This document shows, piece after piece, positions 1-9,669 of a DNA stretch of 64,000 nucleotides; within the stretch, counting starts at the first letter, position 1, and each line of letters starts with the position of its first letter. Both the position numbers and the translations under genes were made by a program. Origin of the DNA: Spiribacter halobius. GTDB lineage: Bacteria; Pseudomonadota; Gammaproteobacteria; Nitrococcales; Nitrococcaceae. The notes below the pieces were generated by a model. The model was not told the origin of the DNA, did not search any database, and worked only from the letters and a program-made list of their open reading frames with translations. The stretch lies in the NCBI RefSeq assembly GCF_020883455.1, contig NZ_CP086615.1, positions 2,976,001 through 3,040,000 on the forward strand. Reading direction: 5' to 3'.

Positions 1-440
1 GGGCCAATGCCGGGCAGGTGCAGATCGGGGTCGATGTCGGCCAGCGGGTAGAGGACGAAGGCGCGGGTGGCGATGCCCGGATGGGGCACGGTGAGGCGCT
101 CGGTGCGCAGCTGCCGGTCACCGTAGAGCAGCAGGTCCAGATCCAGGGGCCGCGGCCCCCAGCGCGCGCCGGCCCGCCGCCGCCCGGCGCGGGCCTCGAT
201 CGCCTGGAGCGCGTCGAGCAGCGGCTCGGGTCCCAGGGTCGTCGCCAGCTCGGCGACGGCATTGACGTAATGCGGCTGCCCGGGCGGGCCCATCGGCGGG
301 TTGCGGTAGCGGCGCGAGGCCGCCACCCGGCGCGTGCCAGGCAGATCGGCCAGCGCCTCCAGGGCGCGCGTCACCTGTGCCGGCGGGTCATCGAGGTTAC
401 TGCCGATGCCGACGAAGGCGCGCACCGTGGCCGCGCTCAT
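1..440 (-). CDS. folK: 2-amino-4-hydroxy-6-hydroxymethyldihydropteridine pyrophosphokinase (partial, C-terminus off window)
   Basis: FolK transfers pyrophosphate from ATP to the 6-hydroxymethyl pterin in folate synthesis. The start is ATG at 440-438, and the gene reads out of the window at base 1, so about 146 codons are visible. The reading contains the N-terminal GSNLDDPP, the central YVNAVAEL and the family signature RWGPRPLDLDLLLYG, in the order and spacing of HPPK. The ATG overlaps the pcnB stop as ATGA, so the two are translationally coupled in the usual gammaproteobacterial pcnB-folK order. The identification is firm; only the extreme C-terminus is missing. Confidence 0.95.
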   Translation of the reverse strand, partial: MSAATVRAFVGIGSNLDDPPAQVTRALEALADLPGTRRVAASRRYRNPPMGPPGQPHYVNAVAELATTLGPEPLLDALQAIEARAGRRRAGARWGPRPLDLDLLLYGDRQLRTERLTVPHPGIATRAFVLYPLADIDPDLHLPGIG

Positions 441-1795
441 GTGCTGCCTCCGTCGCTCCCGCCGGTGCTGTCGTTGCTGCCCTCGCCACCACTGCTGCGG
501 CGGCGGCGCCCGCCGCGTCGCTTGCGGCGCGGGGTGCTCGGCGGCGGGGCCTCGGCGTTGCCCTGCTGGAAGTCGGTCCACCAGCGCGCCACCTCGGCGT
601 CGGCGAGGCCCGATTCGGCGCGCAGCAGCAGGAAGTCGTAGGCGGCGCGGAAGCGCGGATGCCCGAGCAGGCGCTGAGCGCGCTTCGGCGTGCGCCGCTC
701 GAAGCGCGGCTGCAGGTGCCATATCTCGCGCATCGGGACGCCGAAGCGCTTGGGGATGGTGACGGTGCGCAGCTGCCGCTCCGCCGCCTCGGTGGCCGCC
801 TGGTGCAGCAGCTGCGGCTCGCAGTCGGGTGCGAGTCGCGCTCCCGGCAGCTGGGCGAGCACCGCCGGCCAGATCAGCGCGCCGAACAGGAAGGCCGGGG
901 TCACCGGCCGGTCCTCGTTGATGCGCTGGTCGGTATTGGCGAGGGCACGGGCGACGAAGCCGAGCAGCTCGCCGTGCTCGTCGTCATCCAGTGCCGTGTC
1001 CGTCGCCGGGAAAAGGTGCCGGAACAGGCCATGCTGGCGCAGCAGCTCGAAGGTCTGCGCACCCTGGCCGCCGAGGAAGAGCTTGAGCACCTCCTCGAAC
1101 AGGCGGGCGGCGGGGATGTCGGCGAGCAGCCCCGCCAGGCGCGGGATCGGCTCGGCGGACTCGGGGTGGATCCGGAAGCCGAGCTTGGCCGCGAAGCGCA
1201 CCGCCCGCAGCATGCGCACCGGGTCCTCCCGGTAGCGCACCTCCGGGTCCCCGATCAGCCGCAGCGTGCCCTGCTCCAGGTCGGCCATGCCGCCGACGTA
1301 GTCCACCACCGAGAAGTCGGCGATGTTGTAGTACAGGGCGTTGACCGTGAAGTCCCGCCGCAGCGCGTCCTCTTCGATGGTGCCGTAGGCGTTGTCACGC
1401 AGGATGCGCCCGTCCTCCATCAGGCGGGCGTCGTCGTCGTCCGGCTCCTCGTCCGGGTCCGGCGGCCCCTGCAGCGCCCGGAAGGTAGCCACCTCGATGA
1501 TCTCGCGGCCGAAATGCACGTGGGCGAGGCGGAAGCGGCGGCCGATGAGACGGCAGTTGCGGAAGAGGTCGTTAACCTCCTCCGGCGTGGCATCGGTGGC
1601 GACGTCGAAGTCCTTGGGCTCGCGCCCCAGGGAGAGATCACGCACGCCGCCGCCCACCAGGTAGGCGCCGTACCCCGCATTCTTCAGTCGGTACAGTACC
1701 TTGAGGGCATTGTCGCTGATGCTGGCCCGGGAGATGCGATGCTCCGAGCGCGGGATGATGACGGGTTCCCGATGGCTGGTCTGGGGATGGCTCAC
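437..1795 (-). CDS. pcnB: Poly(A) polymerase I
   Basis: PcnB adds poly(A) tails to RNA 3' ends and promotes their decay. The class II nucleotidyltransferase core is clear: LVGGGVRD near residue 46, then KDFDVAT with the paired metal-binding Asp (62 and 64), then RRFRLAHVHF and IIEVATF. These phrases favour PcnB over CCA-adding enzyme. The C-terminus is basic (RRKRRGGRRRR), as expected for RNA binding. A longer in-frame reading up to 1948 would run through the tRNA gene, so GTG at 1795 is preferred; it gives 452 residues and begins just before the conserved IIPRSEH segment. The start remains uncertain by some codons because the ribosome site (AGAGG) is rather distant. Confidence 0.93.
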   Translation of the reverse strand: MSHPQTSHREPVIIPRSEHRISRASISDNALKVLYRLKNAGYGAYLVGGGVRDLSLGREPKDFDVATDATPEEVNDLFRNCRLIGRRFRLAHVHFGREIIEVATFRALQGPPDPDEEPDDDDARLMEDGRILRDNAYGTIEEDALRRDFTVNALYYNIADFSVVDYVGGMADLEQGTLRLIGDPEVRYREDPVRMLRAVRFAAKLGFRIHPESAEPIPRLAGLLADIPAARLFEEVLKLFLGGQGAQTFELLRQHGLFRHLFPATDTALDDDEHGELLGFVARALANTDQRINEDRPVTPAFLFGALIWPAVLAQLPGARLAPDCEPQLLHQAATEAAERQLRTVTIPKRFGVPMREIWHLQPRFERRTPKRAQRLLGHPRFRAAYDFLLLRAESGLADAEVARWWTDFQQGNAEAPPPSTPRRKRRGGRRRRSSGGEGSNDSTGGSDGGST

Positions 1796-1812
1796 GGACT
1801 GGGGGTCGCCTC

Positions 1813-1840
1813 TTGTGCGTGAAAGCGGAGCGCGTATACT
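1813..1840 (+). promoter_or_regulatory. Candidate sigma-70 promoter for tRNA-Glu
   Basis: TTGTGC (1813-1818) and TATACT (1835-1840) are separated by 16 bp and lie about 70 bp upstream of the tRNA. The -10 is one base from consensus and stands out in the GC-rich background. Use as the tRNA promoter is inference; it would leave a 5' leader for processing. Confidence 0.45.
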
Positions 1841-1909
1841 ATCAGCCCTCGCCGACGGGGTGCAGGCAGGCAGCCGTTGGCGACACAAATCGGATCCCTC
1901 CGAAATACC

Positions 1910-1985
1910 GCTCCCATCGTCTAGTGGTTGAGGACGCCGCCCTCTCAAGGCGGAAACCGGGGTTCAAATCCCCGTGGGAGCGCCA
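1910..1985 (+). tRNA. tRNA-Glu (anticodon CTC)
   Basis: A 76-nt cloverleaf with encoded CCA. The acceptor stem pairs GCTCCCA with TGGGAGC, the anticodon stem pairs CCGCC with GGCGG around the loop CTCTCAA (anticodon CTC, reads GAG), and the T arm CGGGG-TTCAAAT-CCCCG is intact. The D arm carries TAGTGGTTGAGGAC. GAG is the favoured Glu codon in such a GC-rich genome; the TTC isoacceptor is not in this window. Confidence 0.96.
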
Positions 1986-1993
1986 GGCAGATC

Positions 1994-2032
1994 AAGGGGT
2001 TGGGCTCAAAAGGCTCAGCCCCTTTCTCTTTT
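1994..2032 (+). terminator. Rho-independent terminator of tRNA-Glu
   Basis: AAGGGGTTGGGCT pairs (with G-U pairs) with GGCTCAGCCCCTT across a short CAAAA loop and is followed by TTTCTCTTTT. Its position 8 nt after the tRNA CCA end fits tRNA termination. Confidence 0.85.
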
Positions 2033-2249
2033 CGGCCCGGACTTGGCCAATATCCGACTCGCGACACTGCGTGCATTCCCAGCTGGCCCTGGGCACCGCC
2101 TATGAGCCGCCTCCAGTGCGGCGGATTGAGATAGAGACGATGCCTGCCCCGATCGGCTCCTGCGTCGTACACGAAACATGGCGCCCAGCCCCGGAGACGG
2201 GCACCATCCCGCCTCGTCCTTCGCCTATCCGCAACCGCGAGGTCCCGCC

Positions 2250-2693
2250 ATGGCCAGCGCCGAAGCCGGCACCATGCAGCCCAGCCTGATCCGGCGCCTC
2301 GCCGCCGTGCTCTACGACGGATTGCTGCTGATCGCCCTGTGGATGGGGGCGAGCGCCGTATGGCTCGGGGTCACCGGCGGCGCGGCGGTGGCCGCCGGTG
2401 ACGCCGCCTACCGCCTGTACCTGCTCGCCATCGCCTGGGGATTCCTGGTCGGCTTCTGGCTGCGCGCGGGGCGCACCCTCGGCATGCAGGCATGGCGGCT
2501 GCGCCTGCGCGCCGCCGATGGCGGGCCGGTGACGCTGCGCCAGGCGAACGCGCGCTTCTTCGCCGCCCTGCTCTCGTGGCTTCCCGCCGGCGCCGGCTTT
2601 CTCTGGGCGCTGGTGGACCGTGAGGGCCTGACCTGGCACGACCGGCTTTCCGGAACGCGGCTCGTGCTCGAGCCCAAGCCGCGCAAGCGCTGA
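2250..2693 (+). CDS. RDD family membrane protein
   Basis: A 147-residue inner-membrane protein with the RDD layout: an N-terminal charged helix with LIRRLAAVLYDGLLL (the R and D of the family name), hydrophobic segments at about 20-45 and 60-75, the internal GRTLGMQAWRLRLR motif, and the closing WHDRLSGTRLV typical of RDD proteins. The substrate or function is unknown; some RDD proteins have been linked to ion or compatible-solute transport. ATG 2250 has GAGG upstream; ATG 2274, next to the conserved helix, is an alternative. It converges on lptG with 5 nt between the stop codons. Confidence 0.85.
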   Translation: MASAEAGTMQPSLIRRLAAVLYDGLLLIALWMGASAVWLGVTGGAAVAAGDAAYRLYLLAIAWGFLVGFWLRAGRTLGMQAWRLRLRAADGGPVTLRQANARFFAALLSWLPAGAGFLWALVDREGLTWHDRLSGTRLVLEPKPRKR

Positions 2694-2698
2694 CGCGC

Positions 2699-3757
2699 TC
2701 AGCGCACCCGGCGCAGGCCCCACAGGCCGAGCGCAAGGAATATCAGCACCGGCGCCAGCGCGCTCACCACCGGCGGCAGCCCGTACACTACCCCCGCGTT
2801 GTTCAGGAAGCGATTGAGCAGGAAGAAGGCGAGCCCCACCAGAACCCCGATGAAGATCTGCTGACCCGCGCCGCCGCCGCGCTGGGAGGCGAACACCAGC
2901 GGCACGGTGAGCACGAGCATGGTCACCGTCGCGAGCGGGGTAGCGACCTTGATCCAGAGCGCGAGCCGGTAGCGGTCGCTGCTCAGACCGTTGTTCTCCA
3001 GATAGCGCACGTAGCGCAGCAGCTCGCCGGCGGCGAGGGTCGCCGGCTCCAGCACCACCACCTCCAGCGTCTGTGGCGCGAGGTCCGCGGCCAGCCGCCG
3101 CGTCGTCGGCGGCTCCACGGTAACGCCGGCAGCCGAGAACCGGGTGACCTCCGCGGCCTGCAGCTGCCAGCCGCCATCGAGATACTCCGCCCGCGGCGCG
3201 CGGGTGATGCTCACGAGCCGGTTGTCCGCCAGCCGGTAGACGGTCACGCCCTCCAGCACGGTGCGGGCCGGCGCCCGCTCCGCCTGCAGGTAGCGCTCGC
3301 CGTCGCGTACCCAGAAGCCCTCTGCGGCAGCCGCCACCTCGCCGCCCTGGGCCTGGCTGCGCAGCTGCTGCGCGAGCCGGGTGGCCGGTGGCGCCAGCCA
3401 CTCGCCCAGGGCCGAGGCAATCAGCGCCAGCAGCAGTCCGGCGATAACCACCGGCCGGGCCACCCCGGCCACTGAGACCCCGGCGGCACGTATCGCCACC
3501 AGCTCATGCCGCGCGGCCAGGGTGCCCAGGCTCACCAGCGCGCCGATCAGGGTCGCCATTGGAAAGGCCTCGTAGGCCCGCTGCAGCATCTCCAGCAGCA
3601 CCGTGGCGACGGCAGTGCCGAGGCCGTAGCCGCCGGTGCCGATATCCTCCGCCTCCTCGATGAACTCCACCACGAAGTTCAGCGCCAGCAGTATCACCAG
3701 CGCGGCGAGGGCGCCGCCGAGCACGGTGCCGGCGATGTAGCGGTCCAGGCGACTCAT
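2699..3757 (-). CDS. lptG: LPS export ABC transporter permease LptG
   Basis: LptG is one of the two permease subunits of LptB2FG, which extracts lipopolysaccharide from the inner membrane and pushes it onto the LptC-A-D bridge. The 352-residue protein starts MSRLDRYIAGTVLGG, has three N-terminal membrane helices, a periplasmic beta-rich region (about 130-260) and a C-terminal helix bundle ending in GLWGLRRVR. The start overlaps the lptF stop by ATGA, so the pair is co-translated in the standard order lptF-lptG. A longer upstream reading exists but lies inside lptF and lacks family sequence. Confidence 0.95.
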   Translation of the reverse strand: MSRLDRYIAGTVLGGALAALVILLALNFVVEFIEEAEDIGTGGYGLGTAVATVLLEMLQRAYEAFPMATLIGALVSLGTLAARHELVAIRAAGVSVAGVARPVVIAGLLLALIASALGEWLAPPATRLAQQLRSQAQGGEVAAAAEGFWVRDGERYLQAERAPARTVLEGVTVYRLADNRLVSITRAPRAEYLDGGWQLQAAEVTRFSAAGVTVEPPTTRRLAADLAPQTLEVVVLEPATLAAGELLRYVRYLENNGLSSDRYRLALWIKVATPLATVTMLVLTVPLVFASQRGGGAGQQIFIGVLVGLAFFLLNRFLNNAGVVYGLPPVVSALAPVLIFLALGLWGLRRVR

Positions 3758-4827
3758 GCGCTGCGCTCCCGCCAGCGCAGCGGGCCGAGGCGCCAGCGCA
3801 TGACACCGAGTGCCAGCACCAGCGCCACGGCATGCACCCACCAGACGCCGACGACCGGCGGCGTGAAGCCGTCACTCATCCAGTCCTCGGCGGCATAGAG
3901 CAGATTGAAGTAGAGCAGGTAGATGAGCACCGCCCCCACCAGGCGGCCATAGCGACCGGAACGAGGGGCGCTGCGGGCGAGCGGCAGAGCCGCCAGGGCG
4001 AGCACCAGCACCATGACCGGCGGCGACAGCCGCCACTGCAGCTCGGCCTGCGCACTGAGACCGCCGCCCAGCAGCGCCGTCGGCGGCAGCGCGTCCCGAC
4101 TGGCCGCGAGGCTGACCGGCTCCGGCTCGGCGATGCGCAAGCCGTGGCGGGCGAAGCGCATCAGCCGCCAGGCGCCCTGGCCCGGTGTGCCGTCGTAGCG
4201 ATGACCATCCTCGAGCACGAGGAAATCGTCCCCGGCCTCCGGATCGAGCCGGCGGCTGGCCTGCTCGGCGACCACGACCGTCTCCCCCTCGGGTCCGGGA
4301 AGGCGGGCGAAGACACCCTGCATGCGTCCGCTGCCGTCCACCGCGGCGACGTAGACGGTGGCGCCGCCCACCTCGAGAAACCGCCCCGGCTGCACGCCCT
4401 GGAACTGGGCATCCTGGCGGGCCTGGGCCAGGGTCTGGTCCGCCAGCCGCTCCGCCGTCGGGCCGAGGACCAGGGAGACCGCGGCGACGCCCACGGCGAG
4501 CGGAATCGCCAGGGCGAACAGCGCCCGGTAGAGACGCGCGGGCCCTACGCCGCAGCCCGCCAGCGCCGTCATCTCCGAGTCCCGATACAGGCGGCCCAGC
4601 GCCAGCATGACGGCGAGGAAGAAGCTTGCCGGCAGCAGCGTGCCCAGGTTGGAGACGAGCTTGAGCCCGAGCAGGGCGAAGATGGCGTCCACCGGGAACT
4701 CGCCGCTCGCCGCCTCGGCCATGAAGCGTGCCAGCCGGTTTGCGAGCAGCACCACCACCAGCACCACGGTCACCGCCAGCCAGGTGGTCAGGACCTCGCG
4801 CACAAGGTAACGGCTGAGGCGCGTCAT
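3754..4827 (-). CDS. lptF: LPS export ABC transporter permease LptF
   Basis: LptF is the partner permease of LptG in LptB2FG. The 357-residue protein begins MTRLSRYLVREVLTTW, the usual LptF N-terminus, followed by a long hydrophobic helix, two more helices by about residue 115, a periplasmic jellyroll region, and C-terminal helices. The internal ATG was chosen because the 12 residues before it (MPAMPAGGLGRR) are not family-like. It is divergent from holC across a 280-nt gap. In many gammaproteobacteria pepA sits between these genes, but it is absent here. Confidence 0.95.
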   Translation of the reverse strand: MTRLSRYLVREVLTTWLAVTVVLVVVLLANRLARFMAEAASGEFPVDAIFALLGLKLVSNLGTLLPASFFLAVMLALGRLYRDSEMTALAGCGVGPARLYRALFALAIPLAVGVAAVSLVLGPTAERLADQTLAQARQDAQFQGVQPGRFLEVGGATVYVAAVDGSGRMQGVFARLPGPEGETVVVAEQASRRLDPEAGDDFLVLEDGHRYDGTPGQGAWRLMRFARHGLRIAEPEPVSLAASRDALPPTALLGGGLSAQAELQWRLSPPVMVLVLALAALPLARSAPRSGRYGRLVGAVLIYLLYFNLLYAAEDWMSDGFTPPVVGVWWVHAVALVLALGVMRWRLGPLRWRERSA

Positions 4828-5107
4828 GCGGCGCCCGAGACCGCCCGCGGGCATAGCAGGCACGCCGGTCGGCCGGGGGCTTGCCGTGCGGCGGACAAAA
4901 TGCGGTACACTTCACAGAAAGTTGCCCGGCCAGGAGGTATGCGCTCCGCCGGTTGCCGGAAGATGGGCCAGGCGCGTGAGGTCGGCTGCGGCCGCGCCGC
5001 TGAGCCGTGTTCCGCGTACATCGTTGGCATTCCTGCGGTGGGGCGGCACCGGTCGACGCGCGCCAATGTACCAGAGGCCCCGGCGCAGCGGGGCAGAGCG
5101 AGGCGCC

Positions 5108-5518
5108 ATGCAGGTGGACTTCTACGTGCTGCCGGAGGCGGGGGATGCAGCCCGAGAGCTGTTCTGCTGCCGGCTGGCGGAGAAGGCCTGGCGCAGGGGC
5201 GTGAGCGTCTTCGTGCGCACCGCCGACGAGGCCGGCGCCGAGCGCCTGGACCAGAGGCTGTGGACCTTCCGCCCGGGCAGCTTCGTGCCGCATGCACGGG
5301 CCGCCGAGGCGGACGGCGAGCCGGTGCTGATCGGCGCCGAGCCGCCCGGGTCAGGCGAGCTGCTGATCAACCTGGGCACGGACGTTCCCGGCGGCTGGCA
5401 GCGCTGGTCGCGGGTGGCCGAGGTGCTCAGCAGCGACGCGGACACGCGGCGCCGGGGACGCGAACGCTTTCGTACCTATCGTGATGCCGGCACCGCCCCG
5501 AACACGCATAATCTCTAG
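5108..5518 (+). CDS. holC: DNA polymerase III chi subunit
   Basis: HolC (chi) links the clamp loader to single-strand binding protein during replication. The 136-residue reading has the family features MQVDFYVLPE at the start, LCCRLAEKAWRRG-like helix, a RLDQRLWTFRPGSFVPH segment (clamp-loader side) and LLINLGTDVP. The start ATG is preceded by GCAGAGCGAGGCGCC. It lies directly upstream of a small gene and valS, the conserved holC-valS order, and the usual upstream pepA is missing. Confident by sequence and context together. Confidence 0.93.
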   Translation: MQVDFYVLPEAGDAARELFCCRLAEKAWRRGVSVFVRTADEAGAERLDQRLWTFRPGSFVPHARAAEADGEPVLIGAEPPGSGELLINLGTDVPGGWQRWSRVAEVLSSDADTRRRGRERFRTYRDAGTAPNTHNL

Positions 5519-5539
5519 GCTTGCAGGGGAGCACAGCGC

Positions 5540-5824
5540 ATGAGCCGTAACGATTCACAAGCGCAGAGCGCGCTCTACACCGACGGCGGCGGCGTGCCGA
5601 CGCTGTTCGACGTGGTGCTCCCTGGCGACGTGATGCGCCGCCGCGGCTATCTGCTCGGGCGCGAGGACGAGCCGGCGGCGGACCCGGGCGAAAGTGCCGA
5701 GGCCTACCTCGAGCGGCGGATACGCCACACCATCGAGACGGTCCTGCCCCAGGCCCTGGAGGAGGTCTCCGAGCGGCTGGCCGGGCACGAGGACCCACCC
5801 CATGACGGGGACGACCGGCGCTAA
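5540..5824 (+). CDS. Conserved hypothetical protein between holC and valS
   Basis: A 94-residue acidic soluble protein with no signal peptide or membrane segment. The recognisable part is VPTLFDVVLPGDVMRRRG, followed by a predicted helix AYLERRIRHTIETVLPQALEEV, and a charged tail. Short proteins with a PTLxxVVxPG start occur at this same holC-valS position in related gammaproteobacteria, but I cannot assign a function. It is 21 nt after holC and has GGGGAG before the ATG, so it is likely in the holC-valS operon. Confidence 0.8.
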   Translation: MSRNDSQAQSALYTDGGGVPTLFDVVLPGDVMRRRGYLLGREDEPAADPGESAEAYLERRIRHTIETVLPQALEEVSERLAGHEDPPHDGDDRR

Positions 5825-5878
5825 CGGCCTGCGCTATACTTGCCGGCTTTCCCCGCGCGAGAGTGGATGCCGCCGACG

Positions 5879-8680
5879 ATGGAGAAGACCTACGACCCGG
5901 GCCGGATCGAGCCGCAGTGGTACGCGTGGTGGGAGCAGCACGGGCACTTTCGGCCGAGCGGCGAGGGCGAGCCCTACTGCATCATGATCCCGCCGCCGAA
6001 CGTGACCGGCACCCTGCACATGGGTCACGCCTTCCAGGACACCATCATGGACATCCTCACCCGCTATCACCGGATGGCGGGTCGCAACACGCTCTGGCAG
6101 CCGGGCACGGACCATGCCGGGATCGCCACCCAGATGGTGGTGGAGCGCCAGCTCAACGCCGAAGGCAAGAGCCGGCACGAGCTCGGCCGCGAGGCCTTCG
6201 TGGAGCGGATCTGGCAGTGGAAGGCGGAGTCCGGCGGCACCATCCAGAACCAGCTGCGGCGGCTCGGCGCCTCGGTGGACTGGAGTCGCGAGCGCTTCAC
6301 CATGGACGAGGGGCTCTCCGCGGCGGTGCGCGAAGTGTTCGTGCGCCTCTACGAGGAGGGGCTGATCTACCGCGGTCAGCGGCTGGTCAACTGGGATCCG
6401 GTTCTGCAGACCGCGGTCTCCGATCTGGAGGTGGAATCCGCGGAGGAGCAGGGTCAGATCTGGCACCTGCGCTACCCCCTGGCCGATGGCAGCGGCAGCC
6501 TGACCGTGGCCACCACCCGCCCGGAGACCATGCTCGGCGACACCGCCGTGGCCGTGAACCCGGACGACGAGCGCTTCCGCCACCTCATCGGCCGGCATGT
6601 GCGCCTGCCGCTGGTGGGCCGCGAGATCCCCATCGTCGCCGATGACTACGTCGACCCGGCGTTCGGCACCGGCTGCCTCAAGATCACCCCCGCGCACGAC
6701 TTCAACGACTACCAGGTGGGCCTGCGCCACGGCTGCGAGCCGATCAACATCTTCACGCCGGACGCCCGGGTCAATGACAACGCCCCCGAGCGCTATCGTG
6801 GCCTCGACCGGTTCGAGGCCCGCGAGCGCGTGGTCGCCGACCTGGAGGCGGAGGGCCTGCTCGAGCGCGTGGAGGCGCACCGGCTGGTGGTGCCCCGGGG
6901 CGACCGCACCGGGGCGGTGATCGAGCCCTATCTCACCTTCCAGTGGTTCGTCGATCTCACCCGGGAGACCCAGGACGACGGCCGCCCCGGCGGCTGGCGC
7001 GAGATTACCGCGCCCGCGATCGACGCCGTGCGCGAGGGGCGCATCCGCTTCATCCCCGGCAACTGGGAGAAGACCTACTTCAACTGGCTGGAGGACATCC
7101 AGGACTGGTGCATCAGCCGCCAGCTCTGGTGGGGCCACCGCATCCCGGCCTGGTACGACGAGGCGGGCAACGTGTACGTCGGCCGTGACGAGGCTGCCGT
7201 GCGCGCGCGCCACGGGCTCGGCCCCGAGGTGGCACTGACCCAGGACGCGGACGTGCTGGACACCTGGTTCTCCTCGGCGCTCTGGCCCTTCTCCACGCTG
7301 GGCTGGCCGGAGAAGACCCCGGAGCTCGCCACCTTCTACCCCACGAGCACCCTGGTCACGGGCTTCGACATCATCTTCTTCTGGGTGGCCCGGATGATCA
7401 TGATGGGGCTGAAGTTCATGGGCGACGTGCCGTTCCGCGAGGTCTACATCCACGGCCTGGTGCGCGACTCCGACGGCAACAAGATGTCCAAGTCCAAGGG
7501 CAACGTGCTCGATCCCATCGATATCGTCGACGGCATCGACCTGGAGTCCCTGGTCGCCAAGCGCACCACCGGGCTGATGCGCCCGCAGCTTGCCCCGAGC
7601 ATCGAGCGCCAGACCCGCCAGCACTTTCCCGAGGGCATCGCCGCCCATGGCACCGACGCCCTGCGCTTCACCTTCGCGAGCCTCGCCACCACCGGGCGGG
7701 ACGTGGTCTTCGACATGGGCCGGGTGGACGGCTACCGCAACTTCTGCAACAAGCTCTGGAACGCCGCCCGCTACGTGCTCATGAACACCGAGGGCGAGGA
7801 CTGCGGCGCCGAGGGCGGCGAGGTCACCCTCGGTAGCGCCGAGCGCTGGATCATCTCGCGGCTGCAGCACACCGAGCGCGCCGTGGCCGGGAATATCCGG
7901 GGCTACCGCATGGATCTGGCTGCGCAGGCCCTCTACGAGTTTCTCTGGGACGAGTACTGCGACTGGTACCTGGAGCTCTCCAAGCCGGTGCTCCAGGGCG
8001 AGGCCGACGCCGCCACGCGGCGCGGCACGCGGCGCACGCTGGTGCGGGTGCTGGAGGCCGTGCTGCGCCTCGCCCACCCGTTCATGCCCTTCATCACCGA
8101 GGAGATCTGGCAGCGGGTGGCCCCGCTCGCCGGGCGCCGGGGCGAGAGCATCATGCGCGCGCCGTTCCCGGAGCCGGACCCGTCCCGGGAGGACGCCGCC
8201 GCCGAGGCGGAGATCGCGTGGCTGCAGCGCTTCATTCTGGGCGTGCGCCGCATCCGCGGGGAAATGAACATCAGCCCCACGCGGCCGCTGCCGCTGCTGC
8301 TGCAGAACGCGAGCGCGGCCGACCGCGAGCGCATCGCCCGCCATCGCGAGGCCCTGGACTTCCTCGCGCGGCTCGAGTCCCTGCGTACCCTCGAGCCCGG
8401 CGAAAGCGCGCCGGAGTCGGCGCTCGCCCTGGTGGACGAGCTCGAGCTGCGGGTGCCGATGGCAGGCCTGATCGACAAGCAGGCCGAGCTGGAACGCCTG
8501 GCGAAGGAGCGCAGCCGCGTCGCCAGGGATCTGGAGCGCACCGAGGGCAAGCTCGCCAACGACCGCTTCGTCGAGCGCGCCCCGGAGGCGGTGGTGCAGA
8601 AGGAGCGCGACAAGCTCGCCGACCTGCGCGCCACCCTCGCCCGCCTGGACGAGCAGACCCGGCGCATCGAGGCGATCTGA
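5879..8680 (+). CDS. valS: Valyl-tRNA synthetase
   Basis: ValS charges tRNA-Val and edits mischarged threonine. The 933-residue class I enzyme shows the HIGH-type motif [13 protein letters not shown] near residue 40, the CP1 editing domain with [42 protein letters not shown], and KMSKSKGNV. The C-terminal arm is a coiled coil ([19 protein letters not shown]) that contacts tRNA. ATG 5879 matches the usual MEKTYDP start; ATG 5867 is closer to a GAGAG ribosome site and could be used. Its 3' end abuts the convergent nudC. Confidence 0.98.
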   Translation: MEKTYDPGRIEPQWYAWWEQHGHFRPSGEGEPYCIMIPPPNVTGTLHMGHAFQDTIMDILTRYHRMAGRNTLWQPGTDHAGIATQMVVERQLNAEGKSRHELGREAFVERIWQWKAESGGTIQNQLRRLGASVDWSRERFTMDEGLSAAVREVFVRLYEEGLIYRGQRLVNWDPVLQTAVSDLEVESAEEQGQIWHLRYPLADGSGSLTVATTRPETMLGDTAVAVNPDDERFRHLIGRHVRLPLVGREIPIVADDYVDPAFGTGCLKITPAHDFNDYQVGLRHGCEPINIFTPDARVNDNAPERYRGLDRFEARERVVADLEAEGLLERVEAHRLVVPRGDRTGAVIEPYLTFQWFVDLTRETQDDGRPGGWREITAPAIDAVREGRIRFIPGNWEKTYFNWLEDIQDWCISRQLWWGHRIPAWYDEAGNVYVGRDEAAVRARHGLGPEVALTQDADVLDTWFSSALWPFSTLGWPEKTPELATFYPTSTLVTGFDIIFFWVARMIMMGLKFMGDVPFREVYIHGLVRDSDGNKMSKSKGNVLDPIDIVDGIDLESLVAKRTTGLMRPQLAPSIERQTRQHFPEGIAAHGTDALRFTFASLATTGRDVVFDMGRVDGYRNFCNKLWNAARYVLMNTEGEDCGAEGGEVTLGSAERWIISRLQHTERAVAGNIRGYRMDLAAQALYEFLWDEYCDWYLELSKPVLQGEADAATRRGTRRTLVRVLEAVLRLAHPFMPFITEEIWQRVAPLAGRRGESIMRAPFPEPDPSREDAAAEAEIAWLQRFILGVRRIRGEMNISPTRPLPLLLQNASAADRERIARHREALDFLARLESLRTLEPGESAPESALALVDELELRVPMAGLIDKQAELERLAKERSRVARDLERTEGKLANDRFVERAPEAVVQKERDKLADLRATLARLDEQTRRIEAI

Positions 8681-9625
8681 TCAGCGCCCCTCGGCCCAGC
8701 TGCGGATGAGCCAGCGGGCGATGGAGTCATGGCGCGGCAGCTGCACGGCCGCGGACTCATCCCCCCAATCGCCCGCCGCCAGCACCTCCGCCGGCGTGAA
8801 CCAGCGCGCCTCGCGGATCTCCTCGCCGTCGGGGACGATCGCCCCGGGCCGCGCCCGGGCGCGAAAGCCGAGCATGAGCTGGCCGGGGAACGGCCAGGGC
8901 TGGGATGCCTGGTAGCGAACGTCGTCCACGGCGATGCCCACCTCTTCCCACACCTCCCGCGCCACGGCCTCCTCCAGGCTCTCCCCCGGCTCCACGAAGC
9001 CGGCCAGCGTCGTGAACATCCGCTCGGGCAGCCGGGCATGCCGGGCCAGCAGGCAGACCTCGCCGTCCGCCCCAGGCGCCGTGACCAGCATGATCACCGC
9101 CGGATCCGTCCGCGGGTAATGCTCCCGGGCGCAGTCGGGGTGGGTGCAGCGGCGCAGGTGCCCGGCCCGCTCGCTCGCCGTGGGGCTGCCGCAGCGCCCG
9201 CAGAACCGGTGCTGGCGGTGCCAGTGCAGCAGGGCCCGGGCGTAGGCGAGCACCTGGGCGTCCCGCCGGGGCAGCGCCGGGCCGACGCGGCGCAGGTCGA
9301 GTGCTTCTGCCGCCGGGTCCAGAGCCGCCAGCGCCGGCGGCTCGTGGTCGGAGAGGTCGAAGGCGAATACCGGGACCCCATCCTCCAGGCCGAGGAAGGC
9401 GCAATCCTCCGGGCCGAACCCGATTCCACGCAGGCGCGCTCCGGAGACGCCGAGGGCCCGGTAGCCGCAGGCGCGCTCGGCCACGACCACCACCTGCCCT
9501 CGCCATACCGCCACCGCACGGGCGCGCTCGTCTGCCAGCCGGGCAGCCAGCCAGTCCGGTGTATGCCGCCGGTCGCCCAGACGGTCGAGATAGGCGCCGG
9601 TGTAGCTCAGGTCGGGGGCGGTCAT
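8681..9625 (-). CDS. nudC: NAD-capped RNA / NADH pyrophosphatase NudC
   Basis: NudC hydrolyses NADH and removes NAD caps from RNA. The 314-residue protein has a variable N-terminal domain, a four-Cys zinc ribbon (FCGRCGSPT near 145, then CTHPDC near 164), the Nudix box GFVEPGESLEEAVAREVWEE, and the NudC-specific SQPWPFPGQLMLGF that follows it. ATG 9625 gives MTAPDLSYTGAYLDR; an upstream GTG at 9649 would add eight residues. The stop codon abuts that of valS on the opposite strand. Confidence 0.93.
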   Translation of the reverse strand: MTAPDLSYTGAYLDRLGDRRHTPDWLAARLADERARAVAVWRGQVVVVAERACGYRALGVSGARLRGIGFGPEDCAFLGLEDGVPVFAFDLSDHEPPALAALDPAAEALDLRRVGPALPRRDAQVLAYARALLHWHRQHRFCGRCGSPTASERAGHLRRCTHPDCAREHYPRTDPAVIMLVTAPGADGEVCLLARHARLPERMFTTLAGFVEPGESLEEAVAREVWEEVGIAVDDVRYQASQPWPFPGQLMLGFRARARPGAIVPDGEEIREARWFTPAEVLAAGDWGDESAAVQLPRHDSIARWLIRSWAEGR

Positions 9626-9669
9626 GGCCGGATGGTCCGCAACCGCCACGCGACTGTCCAGTCGCCGTC

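Noticed and set aside
1796-1948. N-terminal extension of pcnB up to 1948
   Set aside because: The extension would be encoded across the tRNA-Glu gene and has no similarity to poly(A) polymerase; GTG 1795 is a sufficient start.
4931-5032. AGGAGGTATG at the start of a possible small gene before holC
   Set aside because: Only one base separates the ribosome-site core from the ATG, and the frame has no recognisable sequence and overlaps holC out of frame.
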